DNA of 39,274 bases from Mycobacterium colombiense (GCF_003284975.1 NZ_QMEU01000036.1:1-39274), one strand, 5' to 3'. Positions 16,348 to 27,100 are shown, numbered from the stretch's first letter. Notes: generated from the letters alone by a model not told the origin. Numbers and translations: made by a program.

Positions 16348-17229
16348 CTAGTCGTGCCGAACCGGCCGGCAACTACGCCGGCACTTAATTGCCTTGAGCC
16401 CGTACATAACCGGGAATCGCGGTTCGCTTTCCGGCATAGTCCACCAGCCATTGTCGGATGGCACCATCAGCGGCCAGCGCCGCCAAGGAAGCAGGCACGT
16501 CTCGGTGAGGCTTTCGATGGTGAATCCGGTTTGCGCCAGGGCAGTGACGACCTCGCCTAACCCGTGTGGCCACTCGTAGTGCAAGGTGTCGCCGCTCAGG
16601 GCCGGCCCATCCGTATAGCTGTGGCTGCTGTCGCGTTCGACGGATCCACGACCGCCGAGATAATCGTGGTGGATCACCAAATCGTGAGCCGTGCCGGTCT
16701 TCTGAGTCGTGCCGAGCGCGCCCAGTAGCGGGTGGAATTCCACGAGGTAAACAAATCCGCCGGGCTTGAGTAGCCGCGCAATGGTTCGCGCCCACGCGAC
16801 CAAATCGGGCAGGTAGCACAGCGCACCCTTTCCCGTGTAGACGATGTCGAAGCGTTGCGCTCCTAATGCTCGTTCAGCCTCGTAGACATCAGCGAGCACG
16901 TAATCGATCGTCAGGTCCGCATCGCGAGCGATCCGACGCGCTTCTTGCAAGGAGACATTCGAGAAGTCCAGTCCGGTGGTGTGCGCACCTCTGAGCGCGA
17001 ACGCCATCGTCTCGACGCCCAAGTGACACTGCAAATGCAGGAGTTCGCGGCCGTCGAGCCCGCCAAGATCTCGCCACTCGAAGGGGGCGAACCAGCTCAT
17101 CGGCTCTCGAGCACCCACCCCGTAGAATTCGCTGGCCGCGTGGATCGGCGCGCGAGCGTCCCAATTGCGCCTGTTAGCAATGATTTTGGCCTGGGTATCG
17201 TCATCAAAGCGCGTTGGGGCCACCTCCAT
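16348..17229 (-). CDS. Class I SAM-dependent methyltransferase
   Basis: The 293-residue protein has a methyltransferase fold with the SAM region LLHLQCHLGVETMAFALRG (a QCHxG variant of motif I seen in one group of SAM methyltransferases), GLDFSNVSLQEARRIA, then FDIVYTGKGALCYLPDL and LLKPGGFVYLVEFHP. The substrate is unknown. I start it at the ATG of MEVAPTRFDD; a TTG 18 bases earlier is possible. A 17-base inverted repeat lies about 15 bases upstream of this ATG. The gene is divergent from the FAD oxidase gene. It may act with the O-methyltransferase on one scaffold, but this is a guess from proximity. Confidence 0.85.
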   Translation of the reverse strand: MEVAPTRFDDDTQAKIIANRRNWDARAPIHAASEFYGVGAREPMSWFAPFEWRDLGGLDGRELLHLQCHLGVETMAFALRGAHTTGLDFSNVSLQEARRIARDADLTIDYVLADVYEAERALGAQRFDIVYTGKGALCYLPDLVAWARTIARLLKPGGFVYLVEFHPLLGALGTTQKTGTAHDLVIHHDYLGGRGSVERDSSHSYTDGPALSGDTLHYEWPHGLGEVVTALAQTGFTIESLTETCLLPWRRWPLMVPSDNGWWTMPESEPRFPVMYGLKAIKCRRSCRPVRHD

Positions 17230-17243
17230 CCTGCTGCTCGTCA

Positions 17244-17260
17244 ACAACGTTAAACGTTGT
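17244..17260. promoter_or_regulatory. Inverted repeat ACAACGT-TAA-ACGTTGT, likely operator
   Basis: Seven-base perfect arms with a 3-base spacer lie just upstream of the methyltransferase start, in the intergenic region shared with the divergent FAD oxidase gene. Size and symmetry fit a dimeric repressor site. Which regulator binds is unknown; AraC proteins usually prefer direct repeats. Confidence 0.4.
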
Positions 17261-17383
17261 GGCGTCGCCGCGCCGCGCTGCCACGGATAGTCTGCGCGCG
17301 CCGTCCGATGCGACGCGCAATCCGGCTAGGCGCCCGGCGGCAGCGGTCGTACCGTGAGCGCCACACCTTGACTCGGAGGCCCC

Positions 17384-18811
17384 ATGAACCGTACGGAACA
17401 TGTTGCAGTTCAGAAGTTTTCGGAACGCGAGCTTGCCACACTTAACGCGCGCCTGGCCGGTGACGCGGTGCACCGGTGGCATGCGGACTACCACGGGGCG
17501 CGCCGAATCTGGAACTACGCCGTGGACCGCCACCCCGCGGTAATCGTTCGTTGCCGCACCGATGCCGACGTCGCGGCCGCGATCGTGTTCGCCCGCGAGC
17601 ACGCGCTCCCGCTCACGGTCAAGGGCGGCGGCCACAGCGTCGCCGGGCATTCCATGATCGACGACGGCGTTGTGATCGACCTCGGCGAAATGCGCCGGAC
17701 CAGCGTCACACCCGAAGCCGGGCGGGTGCGGGCCGGTGGAGGTTGCTTGTTGCGCGATATCGACCGTGCCACACAGGCTTTCGGTCTGGCGACGCCAGCG
17801 GGGGTGATGTCGCAGACCGGTATCGCGGGCCTGGCGCTCGGCGGCGGCATGGGTTGGCTGACCCGCAAGCACGGTCTCACCTGCGACAACCTGGTGTCGG
17901 CGCGTGCGGTGCTGGCCGACGGCCGCGTGCTGACCGCCAGCGCCGACGAAAATCCCGACCTTTACTGGGGCTTGCGAGGTGCGGGAACCAACTTCGGTGT
18001 GGTCACCGAATTCGAGTTCGCCACCCCCGCGGTGCTCAAGTCGGTCCCACTGGGCACCGCCCTGTACCGCCTCGAAGACGCGGGCAGCGCAATCGCCCAC
18101 CACGGGGACTTCATGCGGCGCGCCAGCGATGACCTCAAGGTCATGGTCTACTTGCGCCGGGCCGCCCAGGAACCCGGTGTGCCCGACGATCTGATCGACG
18201 CACCGGTGTGCGTATTCGTGAGCGTCTGGACTGGAGACCCTGCCGACGCCAGGGACATCAACGAGGCGTTGTGGGCGGGAGCGCCGAGGGTGTCCGGCAG
18301 CGTCCAGACCCTGCCATACGTCGCAGTGCAGTCAATGAACGACGGTGTGCTCGGCCCCGGCGCATGCAACTACACCAAGGGCGGGTATGCCGGCGACATC
18401 ACCACCGACTGCATCACAGCCCTTATCGAGGCGGCTGGCCGATTGCCTAATGCCCTGTCTGCCATAGAGTTCGGCTATCAGCACGGTGCCCAGGGCAGGC
18501 TGCGCGAGGACGACACCGCGTTTCCCGACCGCCATGCCGAAAACATCATCAACGTGTTGGGCCGATGGCTTCCCGGTGACCAGCCGCAGATCGAGTGGGT
18601 ACGAGAAACCTTCGCTGCCACGGCTCGATTCCGGGCCGGTGGCTTGTATTCGAACTTCATGGCCATCGATGACGAGGACCGGGTAAAAGAGGCTTACCGC
18701 GGTGAAAAGTACCAACGACTGGCCACGATCAAGGCCAAATACGATCCGGACAACGTCTTCAACAGTAATCCGAACATATTGCCCGGCGGCATCGTTGAAA
18801 GTGACGCCTGA
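17384..18811 (+). CDS. FAD-linked oxidase, berberine-bridge-enzyme type
   Basis: The 475-residue protein has the FAD-binding PCMH domain: VIVRCRTDADVAAAIVFARE, then KGGGHSVAGHS with His84 as the likely covalent flavin attachment, and GLALGGGMGWLTRKHGL. It closes with the berberine-bridge C-terminal element YDPDNVFNSNPNI. These enzymes oxidise alcohols, sugars or alkaloid-type substrates using oxygen and are frequent in natural-product clusters. There is no N-terminal signal peptide, so it should be cytoplasmic. The ATG is preceded by GGAGG four bases upstream. It overlaps or abuts the O-methyltransferase gene, so the two are almost certainly one transcript. Confidence 0.92.
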   Translation: MNRTEHVAVQKFSERELATLNARLAGDAVHRWHADYHGARRIWNYAVDRHPAVIVRCRTDADVAAAIVFAREHALPLTVKGGGHSVAGHSMIDDGVVIDLGEMRRTSVTPEAGRVRAGGGCLLRDIDRATQAFGLATPAGVMSQTGIAGLALGGGMGWLTRKHGLTCDNLVSARAVLADGRVLTASADENPDLYWGLRGAGTNFGVVTEFEFATPAVLKSVPLGTALYRLEDAGSAIAHHGDFMRRASDDLKVMVYLRRAAQEPGVPDDLIDAPVCVFVSVWTGDPADARDINEALWAGAPRVSGSVQTLPYVAVQSMNDGVLGPGACNYTKGGYAGDITTDCITALIEAAGRLPNALSAIEFGYQHGAQGRLREDDTAFPDRHAENIINVLGRWLPGDQPQIEWVRETFAATARFRAGGLYSNFMAIDDEDRVKEAYRGEKYQRLATIKAKYDPDNVFNSNPNILPGGIVESDA

Positions 18812-18812
18812 C

Positions 18813-19856
18813 ATGCACCTCGGCCTGATTCCCGATAACCCGGCTGAGTGGAAAGCCCTGGCCTCCGGGCGAGTACCCGTGCCGTTCTTCGAAACCCATT
18901 TCGCATTCGGCCTGGCACGCACTGTGATGGCCGCGGCCAAGCTCGGGGTGTTCGAATCGTTGAGCTCACAAGCCGCCACGGCGACCGAGGTCGCCGCGCG
19001 TTGCGCAACCGATCCGGCCGCAACCCACCAGCTACTGGTGGCACTGGCGGGCTGCGGTTACCTGCAGCACCGCTGCGACCGGTACTCGCTGACCTCGAAA
19101 GCGCGAACCTGGTTGCTCGTGGAAAGTCCGGCTTCACTCGTCGATGCGGTCCACTTCGAGTACGACACAATCGATTTGATGGACCACGTCGAGGACTACG
19201 TCCGCACCGGCCGAGCCCTCGACATACATCGGCAGATGAGCGGTGACCGGTGGAACCTGTACCAGCGATCGATGCGCGCACTGGCCGGCCAATCGGCGAG
19301 GGAGGTCGCCGAAAACGTCCCAGTCCCCTGCGGCGCCACCGACATGATCGATGTCGGTGGTTCGCACGGCCACTATTCCGCCGCGCTCTGCCGCCGCCAC
19401 GATGGTCTGCACTCGGTGGTGCTCGATCTGCCCGAAGCGGTCAGGGCCGCGGCGCCGCTGTTGGCCATGGAGAACATGGGCTCACGGGTGACCCACCTCG
19501 CCGGCGACGCACTGACCCACGATTTCGGTGTCGATGCCTACGACGTGATTTTGCTGTCCAATCTCGCACACCACTTCAGTGCGGTGGCAAATGCCGACTT
19601 GTTCGAACGGCTGGGCCGGGCACTGCGCCCGCGCGGTGTACTTGCGGTCATCGAACCGATGCGGCTCGAAACGGGTGACCGGGTGGGGCAATTCAGCGCG
19701 CTGAGCGAGTTGTTCTTCGGCGTGACCAGCCGCTCCGGCGCGTGGACCTCGCGTGACATCGCCAAGTGGCAGCGCGCTGCTGGTTTGCGCCCGGCAGGCG
19801 AACCCCTCATGCTGGGCGGCGGCTCTGCCGGCCTGCAGGTCGCCACGAAGCCGTAG
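18813..19856 (+). CDS. O-methyltransferase (dimerising, plant/antibiotic OMT type)
   Basis: The 347-residue protein combines an N-terminal winged-helix dimerisation region (AAKLGVFESLSS, VAARCATDPAATHQLLVALAG) with a methyltransferase domain. Its SAM motif is DMIDVGGSHGHYS (178-189), followed by VVLDLPEAV and the region ILLSNLAHHFS that holds a candidate catalytic His. Such enzymes methylate hydroxyl groups of aromatic or polyketide-like compounds. The start is taken as ATG (MHLGLIPDNP), 1 base after the FAD-oxidase stop; a GTG 12 bases earlier would overlap it. The gene ends in TAG immediately beside the stop of lpqB on the other strand, with no base between them, so it forms the right border of the accessory block. 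Confidence 0.9.
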   Translation: MHLGLIPDNPAEWKALASGRVPVPFFETHFAFGLARTVMAAAKLGVFESLSSQAATATEVAARCATDPAATHQLLVALAGCGYLQHRCDRYSLTSKARTWLLVESPASLVDAVHFEYDTIDLMDHVEDYVRTGRALDIHRQMSGDRWNLYQRSMRALAGQSAREVAENVPVPCGATDMIDVGGSHGHYSAALCRRHDGLHSVVLDLPEAVRAAAPLLAMENMGSRVTHLAGDALTHDFGVDAYDVILLSNLAHHFSAVANADLFERLGRALRPRGVLAVIEPMRLETGDRVGQFSALSELFFGVTSRSGAWTSRDIAKWQRAAGLRPAGEPLMLGGGSAGLQVATKP

Positions 19857-21614
19857 CTAGCCCGGCAGCACCGGCGCCGCCCCGGGCACCGACAGTCCGG
19901 GCACCTCCGACCAGCCCTGCTGACCATCGGCCGACGGCGAATACTGCAGCACCCCTTGCGGTCCCGCGACGTAGGCCGTCGACGGGTTGGCGACCACCGT
20001 GGTCACCGGCATCTGCAAACCGTGCGGCGGCGCGTCGGAGTTCACCCCGTCGATGTTCACGTAGGACACCGGATGGCTGGCGTCGGTGCGGGTCACCACC
20101 AGGTCGTCACCGGTGCGCCACGACAGCGACACCACCGAGTTGCCCAGCCCGAAGCCGAGCCGGCGCGGGAAGGTCAGCGCGTACTGGCCGGCCTGGGTCT
20201 GCTCGACGCTGGCCAGAATCACCTGGCCACCGATCACCATCGCCGCGCGGGTGCTGTCGCGGGACAGCTGCAGGTCGGTGATGGGCCCAGGGAACCGGGT
20301 GGCCACCGCCACCGAATCCACCGGCAGCCGGGCGGGCTGCCCGGAAGCCGGCTCCTGAATCGCCCGCAACACGTTGTTGCCGTCGACGACCACCCAGACC
20401 ACGTCGTCCAGCGACCACGTCGGCCGCGACAGGCTGTGCCCGTCGGCGGCCTGCACGGCCTCCTGGCCCAGATCACCGATCCACAGGGACGCGGCCATGT
20501 CCGGGGCGCCGCGATGCAGCGTCACCACCGAGGCCACCTGCCGGCCGGAGCGCGACAGCGCGGCGCCGGTCTGGTCGCCCACGCGGCCGAACGCGCCGGG
20601 CACCGTGACGGTGTGCTGGCCGTCCAGCGACACCAGTGAGCCGTTCACCAGGGCGTGCAGCCCCGCGCCCGCGCCGTCGGCGGCGCCGGGATCGGTGGCC
20701 GCGACATCCGAGGTGGTCCACCCGTCGCGGAACCGGTCGTCCAGCGGCGCGCCGTCGGCGTTGATCACATAGGGGCCGCGGATGTCGGCCCGGGCCAGCG
20801 TCCAAATGATCTGTGCGGCAAGCAATTGCCGGCTGTGCGGATCGGTGGTGGACAGCTTCTCGAGCTCGACCCGCGCACCGCCGTAGCCGCGACCGATACC
20901 GTTCTTGCCGCCGTCGGCGCGGGTCACCGGCCCGCGCAACCGCAGCGGCGGGGCGAGCAGGTTGCGCACCGTGTGCGCCATCTCCGGCCGCGGCCCGGCG
21001 ATCACCTTCGAGATCAACTCGGTGGCCAACTGGTCGTGATCGGGCACCGCGACGTAACGCGGATCGGGGACCACCGTCTTGCCGGTCGGATCGGCGAAGT
21101 ACAGGGTGTTGCGCTTGTAGGTGGACTGAAACTGCTGCCAGTCCAGGAAGACCCCGTTGGGCAACCGGTCGATGCGCCAGCCGCCGGAGGTCTTGGCCAA
21201 TTCGATCGGCCCGGGGTCGGGCAGCACGCCCTCGGCGGTTTCGAACACCCCCACGTCGGACAGCGAACCCAGGATGTCGGCCCGCATGGTCGCCGAAACA
21301 CGTTCGGCCGCACGGGTTTCGACGAAAACCACGTGGTCGATCAGCAGCGCACTACCGGCGTCGTCCCAGGCGTTGGACGCCGACTGGGTGAGGAACTGCC
21401 GGGCGGCCAGGTGGCGGTTCGCGGGATCGGCTGTGGCCTTGAAGAATTCGCGCAGCAGCACGTCGGGGTCCATGCCCGGCGTCGGCTTGGGCAGGTTCGA
21501 CGGCGCCGGCCGCTCGACGGTGCCGATGGCTTGCGGCGCCGACGAACTGGGCACCCCCGCGCAGCCCGCGAGCAGCATGGCCAGCATCAGCAGTCCCACG
21601 AGCCGGCGCATCAC
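19857..21614 (-). CDS. lpqB: Lipoprotein LpqB, accessory to the MtrAB system
   Basis: The 585-residue protein starts with a lipoprotein signal peptide: basic MMRRL, a hydrophobic run and the lipobox LAGC with Cys18. GerMN-like and beta-propeller-like segments follow, as known for LpqB. In mycobacteria LpqB sits outside the membrane, interacts with MtrB and affects MtrA phosphorylation and cell-envelope functions. The start is a GTG followed at once by an ATG, and it overlaps the mtrB stop as GTGA, so the two are translationally coupled. Length matches the M. tuberculosis protein (about 583). Its stop directly abuts that of the accessory O-methyltransferase gene. Confidence 0.97.
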   Translation of the reverse strand: MMRRLVGLLMLAMLLAGCAGVPSSSAPQAIGTVERPAPSNLPKPTPGMDPDVLLREFFKATADPANRHLAARQFLTQSASNAWDDAGSALLIDHVVFVETRAAERVSATMRADILGSLSDVGVFETAEGVLPDPGPIELAKTSGGWRIDRLPNGVFLDWQQFQSTYKRNTLYFADPTGKTVVPDPRYVAVPDHDQLATELISKVIAGPRPEMAHTVRNLLAPPLRLRGPVTRADGGKNGIGRGYGGARVELEKLSTTDPHSRQLLAAQIIWTLARADIRGPYVINADGAPLDDRFRDGWTTSDVAATDPGAADGAGAGLHALVNGSLVSLDGQHTVTVPGAFGRVGDQTGAALSRSGRQVASVVTLHRGAPDMAASLWIGDLGQEAVQAADGHSLSRPTWSLDDVVWVVVDGNNVLRAIQEPASGQPARLPVDSVAVATRFPGPITDLQLSRDSTRAAMVIGGQVILASVEQTQAGQYALTFPRRLGFGLGNSVVSLSWRTGDDLVVTRTDASHPVSYVNIDGVNSDAPPHGLQMPVTTVVANPSTAYVAGPQGVLQYSPSADGQQGWSEVPGLSVPGAAPVLPG

Positions 21615-23287
21615 AGGCTTCTCTCGGCGTGCTCACGTTGGCGCGGACGGTCTTTCGCGTGCTGCGGGCCGCTGGGGGCGGGTTGCGGAATCGGCTTCAT
21701 GGGCAGCGGGCTGGTGGTCACCTTGTGACCACGCACCAGCGGCAGGGTCAGCCGGAAGCACGAGCCGTCACCGGGTTCGCCCCAGGCCTCCAGCCGGCCC
21801 TGGTGCAGTCGCGCGTCCTCGATGCTGATGGCCAGGCCGAGTCCGGTGCCGCCGGAACGGCGCACCCGCGACGGGTCGGCCCGCCAGAACCGGCTGAACA
21901 CCAGCTTCTCCTCGCCGGGTCGCAGCCCGACGCCGTAGTCGCGGACGGTGACGGCCACGGTGTCCTCGTCGGCGGCCATCCGGATCTTGACCGGCTTGTG
22001 CTCGGCGTGGTCGATGGCATTGGCGATCAGGTTGCGGAGGATGCGCTCCACCCGGCGGGTGTCGACCTCGGCGATCACCTCCTCGGTCGGCAGGTCGACC
22101 TTCAGCTCGATGCCGGCGTCCTCGGCCAGATGCCCGACGTTGCTCAGCGCGCTTTGCACCGTGGTGCGCAGATCGACCGCCTCGACGGACAGCTCCGCGA
22201 CGCCGGCGTCGTGCCGCGAAATTTCCAGCAGGTCGTTGAGCAGCGACTCGAACCGGTCCAGCTCGTTGACCATCAGCTCGGTGGAGCGCGCCAGCGTGGG
22301 GTCCAGGTCGGCGCTGTGGTCATAGATCAGGTCGGCGGCCATCCGCACGGTGGTCAGCGGGGTGCGCAGCTCGTGGCTCACGTCGGAAGTGAAGCGGCGC
22401 TGCAGATTACCGAACTCCTCCAGCTGGGTGATCTGACGGGACAGGCTCTCGGCCATGTCGTTGAAGGACATGGCCAGCCGGGCCATGTCGTCCTCGCCGC
22501 GCACCGGCATGCGTTCGGACAGATGCCCTTCGGCGAAGCGTTCGGCGATGCGTGACGCCGACCGCACCGGCACCACCACCTGCCGCGACACCAGCAGCGC
22601 GATCCCGGCCAGCAGCACCAGCAGCACCGCGCCGCCGGTGATCATGGTGCCGCGCACCAGCTGGATGGTGGCCTGCTCGTTCTTGAGCGGAAAGATCAGG
22701 TAGAGCTCCAGGTTGGCCACCTGCGACGACGCCGGCGTGCCGACGATCAGCGCCGGTCCGGAGAACCCGTCGGTGTGCACGGTGGCGTACTGGTAGGACG
22801 CCTGCCCGGCCTTGACGAAGCCGCGCAGCGAAGCCGGCACCTGGTCGACGGGCCCGGCGGTGGTCGCCGCGCGCGGGCCGTCGCCCGGCACCATCAGCAC
22901 CGCGTCGAAGGCCCCCGCCATCCCCGCGCCCGAGGCCGGGTCGGTCTTAGAGGTCAGCGTGTTGCGCGCCAGCTGCAGGCTGCTGTCCAGGGATCGCGCC
23001 TCTTCGCCGTTGACGATCCCGCCCACGGTGGTGCGCGCCCGCTCGATCTGCTCGATGGCGGCCTTGACCTTGACGTCGAGCACCCGGTTGGTGACCTGTG
23101 AAGTCAACACGAAACCGAGCGCCAGGATGACCGCCAGGGACAACCCCAGCGTCAGCGCCACAACCCGCAGTTGCAGCGAGCGCCGCCAGGCGATGGCCAC
23201 GGCGCGACTCACCGCGCCCATGCCACGAGTCATGGGACCGGAGCGGCCCCAGCGGCTCCGAGTGCGTCGCCGAGAGCCCCAGATCAC
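21611..23287 (-). CDS. mtrB: Sensor histidine kinase MtrB
   Basis: The 558-residue kinase has a membrane segment near residues 40-60 ([17 protein letters not shown]), an extracellular sensor part, a second segment near 200 ([13 protein letters not shown]), a HAMP domain, and the phosphoacceptor region [16 protein letters not shown]. The ATPase motifs [19 protein letters not shown] and GGTGLGLAI follow. It phosphorylates MtrA and governs cell division and envelope genes. The Pro-rich tail ([12 protein letters not shown]) is a little shorter than in M. tuberculosis. The start is a GTG 13 bases after the mtrA stop. Confidence 0.98.
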   Translation of the reverse strand: MIWGSRRRTRSRWGRSGPMTRGMGAVSRAVAIAWRRSLQLRVVALTLGLSLAVILALGFVLTSQVTNRVLDVKVKAAIEQIERARTTVGGIVNGEEARSLDSSLQLARNTLTSKTDPASGAGMAGAFDAVLMVPGDGPRAATTAGPVDQVPASLRGFVKAGQASYQYATVHTDGFSGPALIVGTPASSQVANLELYLIFPLKNEQATIQLVRGTMITGGAVLLVLLAGIALLVSRQVVVPVRSASRIAERFAEGHLSERMPVRGEDDMARLAMSFNDMAESLSRQITQLEEFGNLQRRFTSDVSHELRTPLTTVRMAADLIYDHSADLDPTLARSTELMVNELDRFESLLNDLLEISRHDAGVAELSVEAVDLRTTVQSALSNVGHLAEDAGIELKVDLPTEEVIAEVDTRRVERILRNLIANAIDHAEHKPVKIRMAADEDTVAVTVRDYGVGLRPGEEKLVFSRFWRADPSRVRRSGGTGLGLAISIEDARLHQGRLEAWGEPGDGSCFRLTLPLVRGHKVTTSPLPMKPIPQPAPSGPQHAKDRPRQREHAERSL

Positions 23288-23300
23288 GTGTCCCTACCGG

Positions 23301-23987
23301 TCACGGAGGTCCGGCCTTGTACCCAACTCCTCGAACGGTCAACACTACGGTCGGGTTTTCGGGATCCTTCTCAACCTTGGCGCGCAGACGCTGGACGTGC
23401 ACATTCACCAGGCGGGTATCCGCCGGGTGACGATAGCCCCACACCTGTTCGAGCAGCACATCACGAGTAAACACCTGCCGCGGTTTGCGCGCCAACGCCA
23501 CCAGCAAGTCGAATTCCAACGGTGTCAGCGAGATCTGCTCGCCGTTGCGGGTGACCTTGTGCGCCGGCACGTCGATCTCCACGTCGGCGATGGACAGCAT
23601 CTCGGCGGGCTCGTCGTCGTTGCGCCGCAGCCGCGCCCGCACCCGCGCCACCAGCTCCTTGGGCTTGAACGGCTTCATGATGTAGTCGTCGGCGCCCGAC
23701 TCGAGGCCCAGGACCACGTCGACGGTGTCGGTCTTGGCGGTCAGCATGACGATCGGCACGCCGGAGTCGGCGCGCAACACCCGGCACACGTCGATGCCGT
23801 TCATCCCGGGCAGCATCAGGTCCAACAGCACCAGATCGGGGCGCAGTTCGCGCACCGCAGTCAGGGCCTGGGTGCCGTCACCGATGACCGCAGTGTCGAA
23901 ACCCTCACCCCGCAACACGATGGTCAACATCTCGGCGAGCGAAGCGTCGTCATCGACGACGAGAATCCTTTGCCTCATGGAGTCCAT
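23301..23987 (-). CDS. mtrA: DNA-binding response regulator MtrA
   Basis: The 228-residue OmpR-family regulator has a receiver domain with the acidic pocket VVDDDAS, the phosphoacceptor Asp56 in LVLLDLMLPG and the conserved Lys in DDYIMKPFKP. The winged-helix domain ends in GVGYKAGPP. It is nearly identical to M. tuberculosis MtrA, an essential regulator of dnaA, ripA and envelope genes. The start is the ATG of MDSMRQR; a second ATG lies nine bases on. The frame stays open upstream, but that part is a shadow of tmk. It leads the mtrA-mtrB-lpqB operon. Confidence 0.98.
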   Translation of the reverse strand: MDSMRQRILVVDDDASLAEMLTIVLRGEGFDTAVIGDGTQALTAVRELRPDLVLLDLMLPGMNGIDVCRVLRADSGVPIVMLTAKTDTVDVVLGLESGADDYIMKPFKPKELVARVRARLRRNDDEPAEMLSIADVEIDVPAHKVTRNGEQISLTPLEFDLLVALARKPRQVFTRDVLLEQVWGYRHPADTRLVNVHVQRLRAKVEKDPENPTVVLTVRGVGYKAGPP

Positions 23988-24067
23988 GGTGTCACCAGAT
24001 CGGGACAAAACTCGGACATCACACGGGCGTTTCTTCTTCGAAAGGGCCGAATCGTGACAAATCTGTG

Positions 24068-24700
24068 CTAGTCGGCGGCCAAATCGGCGGCCAGCCGGCC
24101 CGGATCGACGTCCGCGTCGACGGCCAGCCACTGGCCGCCCCAACCCGCGGCGGCCAGTTCGGCGTACACCGCGCCGGTGCGCTGCTGCAGCCCGTCGTCG
24201 CGTTCGTAACTGTCCCGCGCGCGACCCGGATCGGACTCGGCCCGGCTGCGGGCCCGCTCCCCGGCCACCTCGGCCGGCACCGCGAGCAGCACCTGCCAGT
24301 CGGGCGCGGGCAGGCCGAGACGCCCATACTCCAGCGCGTATATCCATGCCACGGCCGGCCCGGCCGCGTCCTGATGCAGACGCGCGGCGGTGTAGGCCGC
24401 GTTGGAGGCGACGTAGCGGTCCATGATCACCACGTCGTGCTCGCGGCGCAGCGCCTCGATGTCGCCGAGGGCCCCGGCGCGATCCAGCGCGAACAGCATC
24501 GCCATGGCGTAGGCCGACGACGCGAGATCGCCGTGCTCGCCGTGCAGGGCCTCGGCCGCGATGTCGGCGGTCACCGACTGCCCGTACCGCGGGAAGGCCA
24601 GCATGGCCACCGACTTGCCGTCCGCCTCGAACAGCTTGCGCAGCTTGTCCGTCAGCGTCCGCTTGCCGGCGCCGTCAATGCCCTCGATCGCGATCAGCAC
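24068..24700 (-). CDS. tmk: Thymidylate kinase
   Basis: The 210-residue protein opens with LIAIEGIDGAGKRTL, the P-loop, and has FPRYGQSVTADIAAEAL, the DRYVASNAAY motif and the LID region GRARDSYERD. It phosphorylates dTMP to dTDP in the cytoplasm. The actinobacterial features match M. tuberculosis Tmk (Rv3247c). It lies between sahH and mtrA on the same strand, with 80 bases to the mtrA start. Confidence 0.97.
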   Translation of the reverse strand: MLIAIEGIDGAGKRTLTDKLRKLFEADGKSVAMLAFPRYGQSVTADIAAEALHGEHGDLASSAYAMAMLFALDRAGALGDIEALRREHDVVIMDRYVASNAAYTAARLHQDAAGPAVAWIYALEYGRLGLPAPDWQVLLAVPAEVAGERARSRAESDPGRARDSYERDDGLQQRTGAVYAELAAAGWGGQWLAVDADVDPGRLAADLAAD

Positions 24701-24727
24701 GGCGCGAGCCTATCGCCGCCTCCAAGC

Positions 24728-24743
24728 GTCACGCTGGCGTGAC
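24728..24743. repeat. Short palindrome between sahH and tmk
   Basis: The sequence GTCACGCTGGCGTGAC is a perfect inverted repeat with 7-base arms and a 2-base loop. Its core recurs 30 bases to the right inside a larger hairpin, so the two form a small tandem family. It may contribute to termination after sahH. Confidence 0.6.
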
Positions 24744-24749
24744 ACTCGA

Positions 24750-24781
24750 CGCCGAACGCCACGCTGGCGTGACGTTCGGCG
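24750..24781. terminator. Long hairpin directly after the sahH stop
   Basis: Two 15-base arms (CGCCGAACGCCACGC and GCGTGACGTTCGGCG) pair with one mismatch around a 2-base loop, 9 bases after the sahH stop codon. There is no T-run. It is likely a terminator, processing site or mRNA-stabilising hairpin between sahH and tmk. The same motif (ACGCTGGCGTGAC) occurs in the adjacent smaller palindrome. Confidence 0.55.
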
Positions 24782-24790
24782 AGAGATGGC

Positions 24791-26278
<1,488 letters not shown>

Positions 26279-26399
26279 AGTTCTTCCTTTTTCGGCTCGC
26301 TCGCCTGTGGCTCGCTCGGATGAAAGCGGTAATTAGCTTAGGTATGTTCTTGCGCCACTGTAGTCGCGGGTCGGCGCGGACCTTGGTTCAGGGAAGGGC

Positions 26400-27050
26400 T
26401 CAGGGGACGTTGACGACGCCGTGCCGCTCGGCGAACGGCGTCATCAACCGGGCCAGGTCCGCGGCCACGTCGTGGTCCGCCTCGGGCGGCATCGACACGT
26501 AGCTCAGCGCCAGCCGCACGATTGCCCGCGCCAGCACGCCCGCATCCTCGTCGCTGGTGGCAACCCAGCTCTGCGTCAGCGCCGTGGTCAGCCGCTCGGA
26601 GGCGCGGTTGATGATTGGCGCGCTGTCGGTGGTGATGAGCTGCAGCAGGTCGGGTTTGGCCACGCCGGTGAGCAGCGAGATCACCAGCGGGTCGGCCGAC
26701 AGCTCGGTGAACAGGTCGCGGAACCCGCGCAGAAACGCCTCATAGATGTTGCCGACGTTGGCTTCCAGCGCGGCGTTGACGGCGTCGACCAGCCGGTCGG
26801 CCAGGCGCAGGCCGTACCCCTGCGCCAGGCCCTGCCGCGAGCCGAACTCGTTGTAGATCGTCTGCCGGCTGATGCCCGCGGCGCGAGCCACGTCCGACAG
26901 GGTGATGGCCGACCAGTCGCGGGTCAGCAGCAGATCCCGCATCGCGTCCAGGACCGAGTCGCGCAGCAGGGCGCGCGACGCCTCGGCGTACGGCATCCGC
27001 TTCACAGGCGCGACAATAGCGGCTTTGACCGCCGCGTTGGCGGCGATCAC
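26400..27050 (-). CDS. TetR-family regulator of the alkB operon (AlkX-like)
   Basis: The 216-residue protein has an N-terminal TetR helix-turn-helix (ITLSDVARAAGISRQTIYNEFGSRQ) and a helical ligand domain. It is the counterpart of Rv3249c. In Dietzia a TetR protein at the same position, AlkX, represses the alkane hydroxylase operon, so a similar job is likely here. The GTG start and its ribosome binding site (GAGGAGGAG, 8 bases upstream) are supplied by the MIRU-like repeat, and the GTG overlaps the stop of the repeat-encoded mini-ORF. The region MIAANAAVK preceding homology may therefore be repeat-derived; an ATG (MPYAEAS) lies 51 bases later. It is the distal gene after alkB, rubA and rubB. 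Confidence 0.9.
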   Translation of the reverse strand: MIAANAAVKAAIVAPVKRMPYAEASRALLRDSVLDAMRDLLLTRDWSAITLSDVARAAGISRQTIYNEFGSRQGLAQGYGLRLADRLVDAVNAALEANVGNIYEAFLRGFRDLFTELSADPLVISLLTGVAKPDLLQLITTDSAPIINRASERLTTALTQSWVATSDEDAGVLARAIVRLALSYVSMPPEADHDVAADLARLMTPFAERHGVVNVP

Positions 27051-27100
27051 TTGCGCCGCTCCTCCTCATCTCCGAGCTCTGCATCGTCGCCGGCGATCAC
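27047..27100 (-). CDS. MIRU-like mini-ORF 2 (17 residues)
   Basis: The second repeat unit encodes [17 protein letters not shown]. Its GTG overlaps the stop of mini-ORF 1, and its TGA overlaps the tetR GTG, both as GTGA. It is probably a coupling device rather than a functional peptide. Confidence 0.5.
   Translation of the reverse strand: MIAGDDAELGDEEERRK

Noticed and set aside
16206..16451. N-terminal extension of AraC copy 2
   Set aside because: No AraC content, and AGGAGGG is found before the internal ATG.
239..19856. Integrase, transposase, tRNA or flanking direct repeats that would mark a mobile island
   Set aside because: None was recognised at the borders or inside, so I do not call it a mobile element.
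26279..26399. Possible SAH riboswitch upstream of sahH
   Set aside because: I could not find the conserved core or stems of known SAH riboswitches in this short leader.
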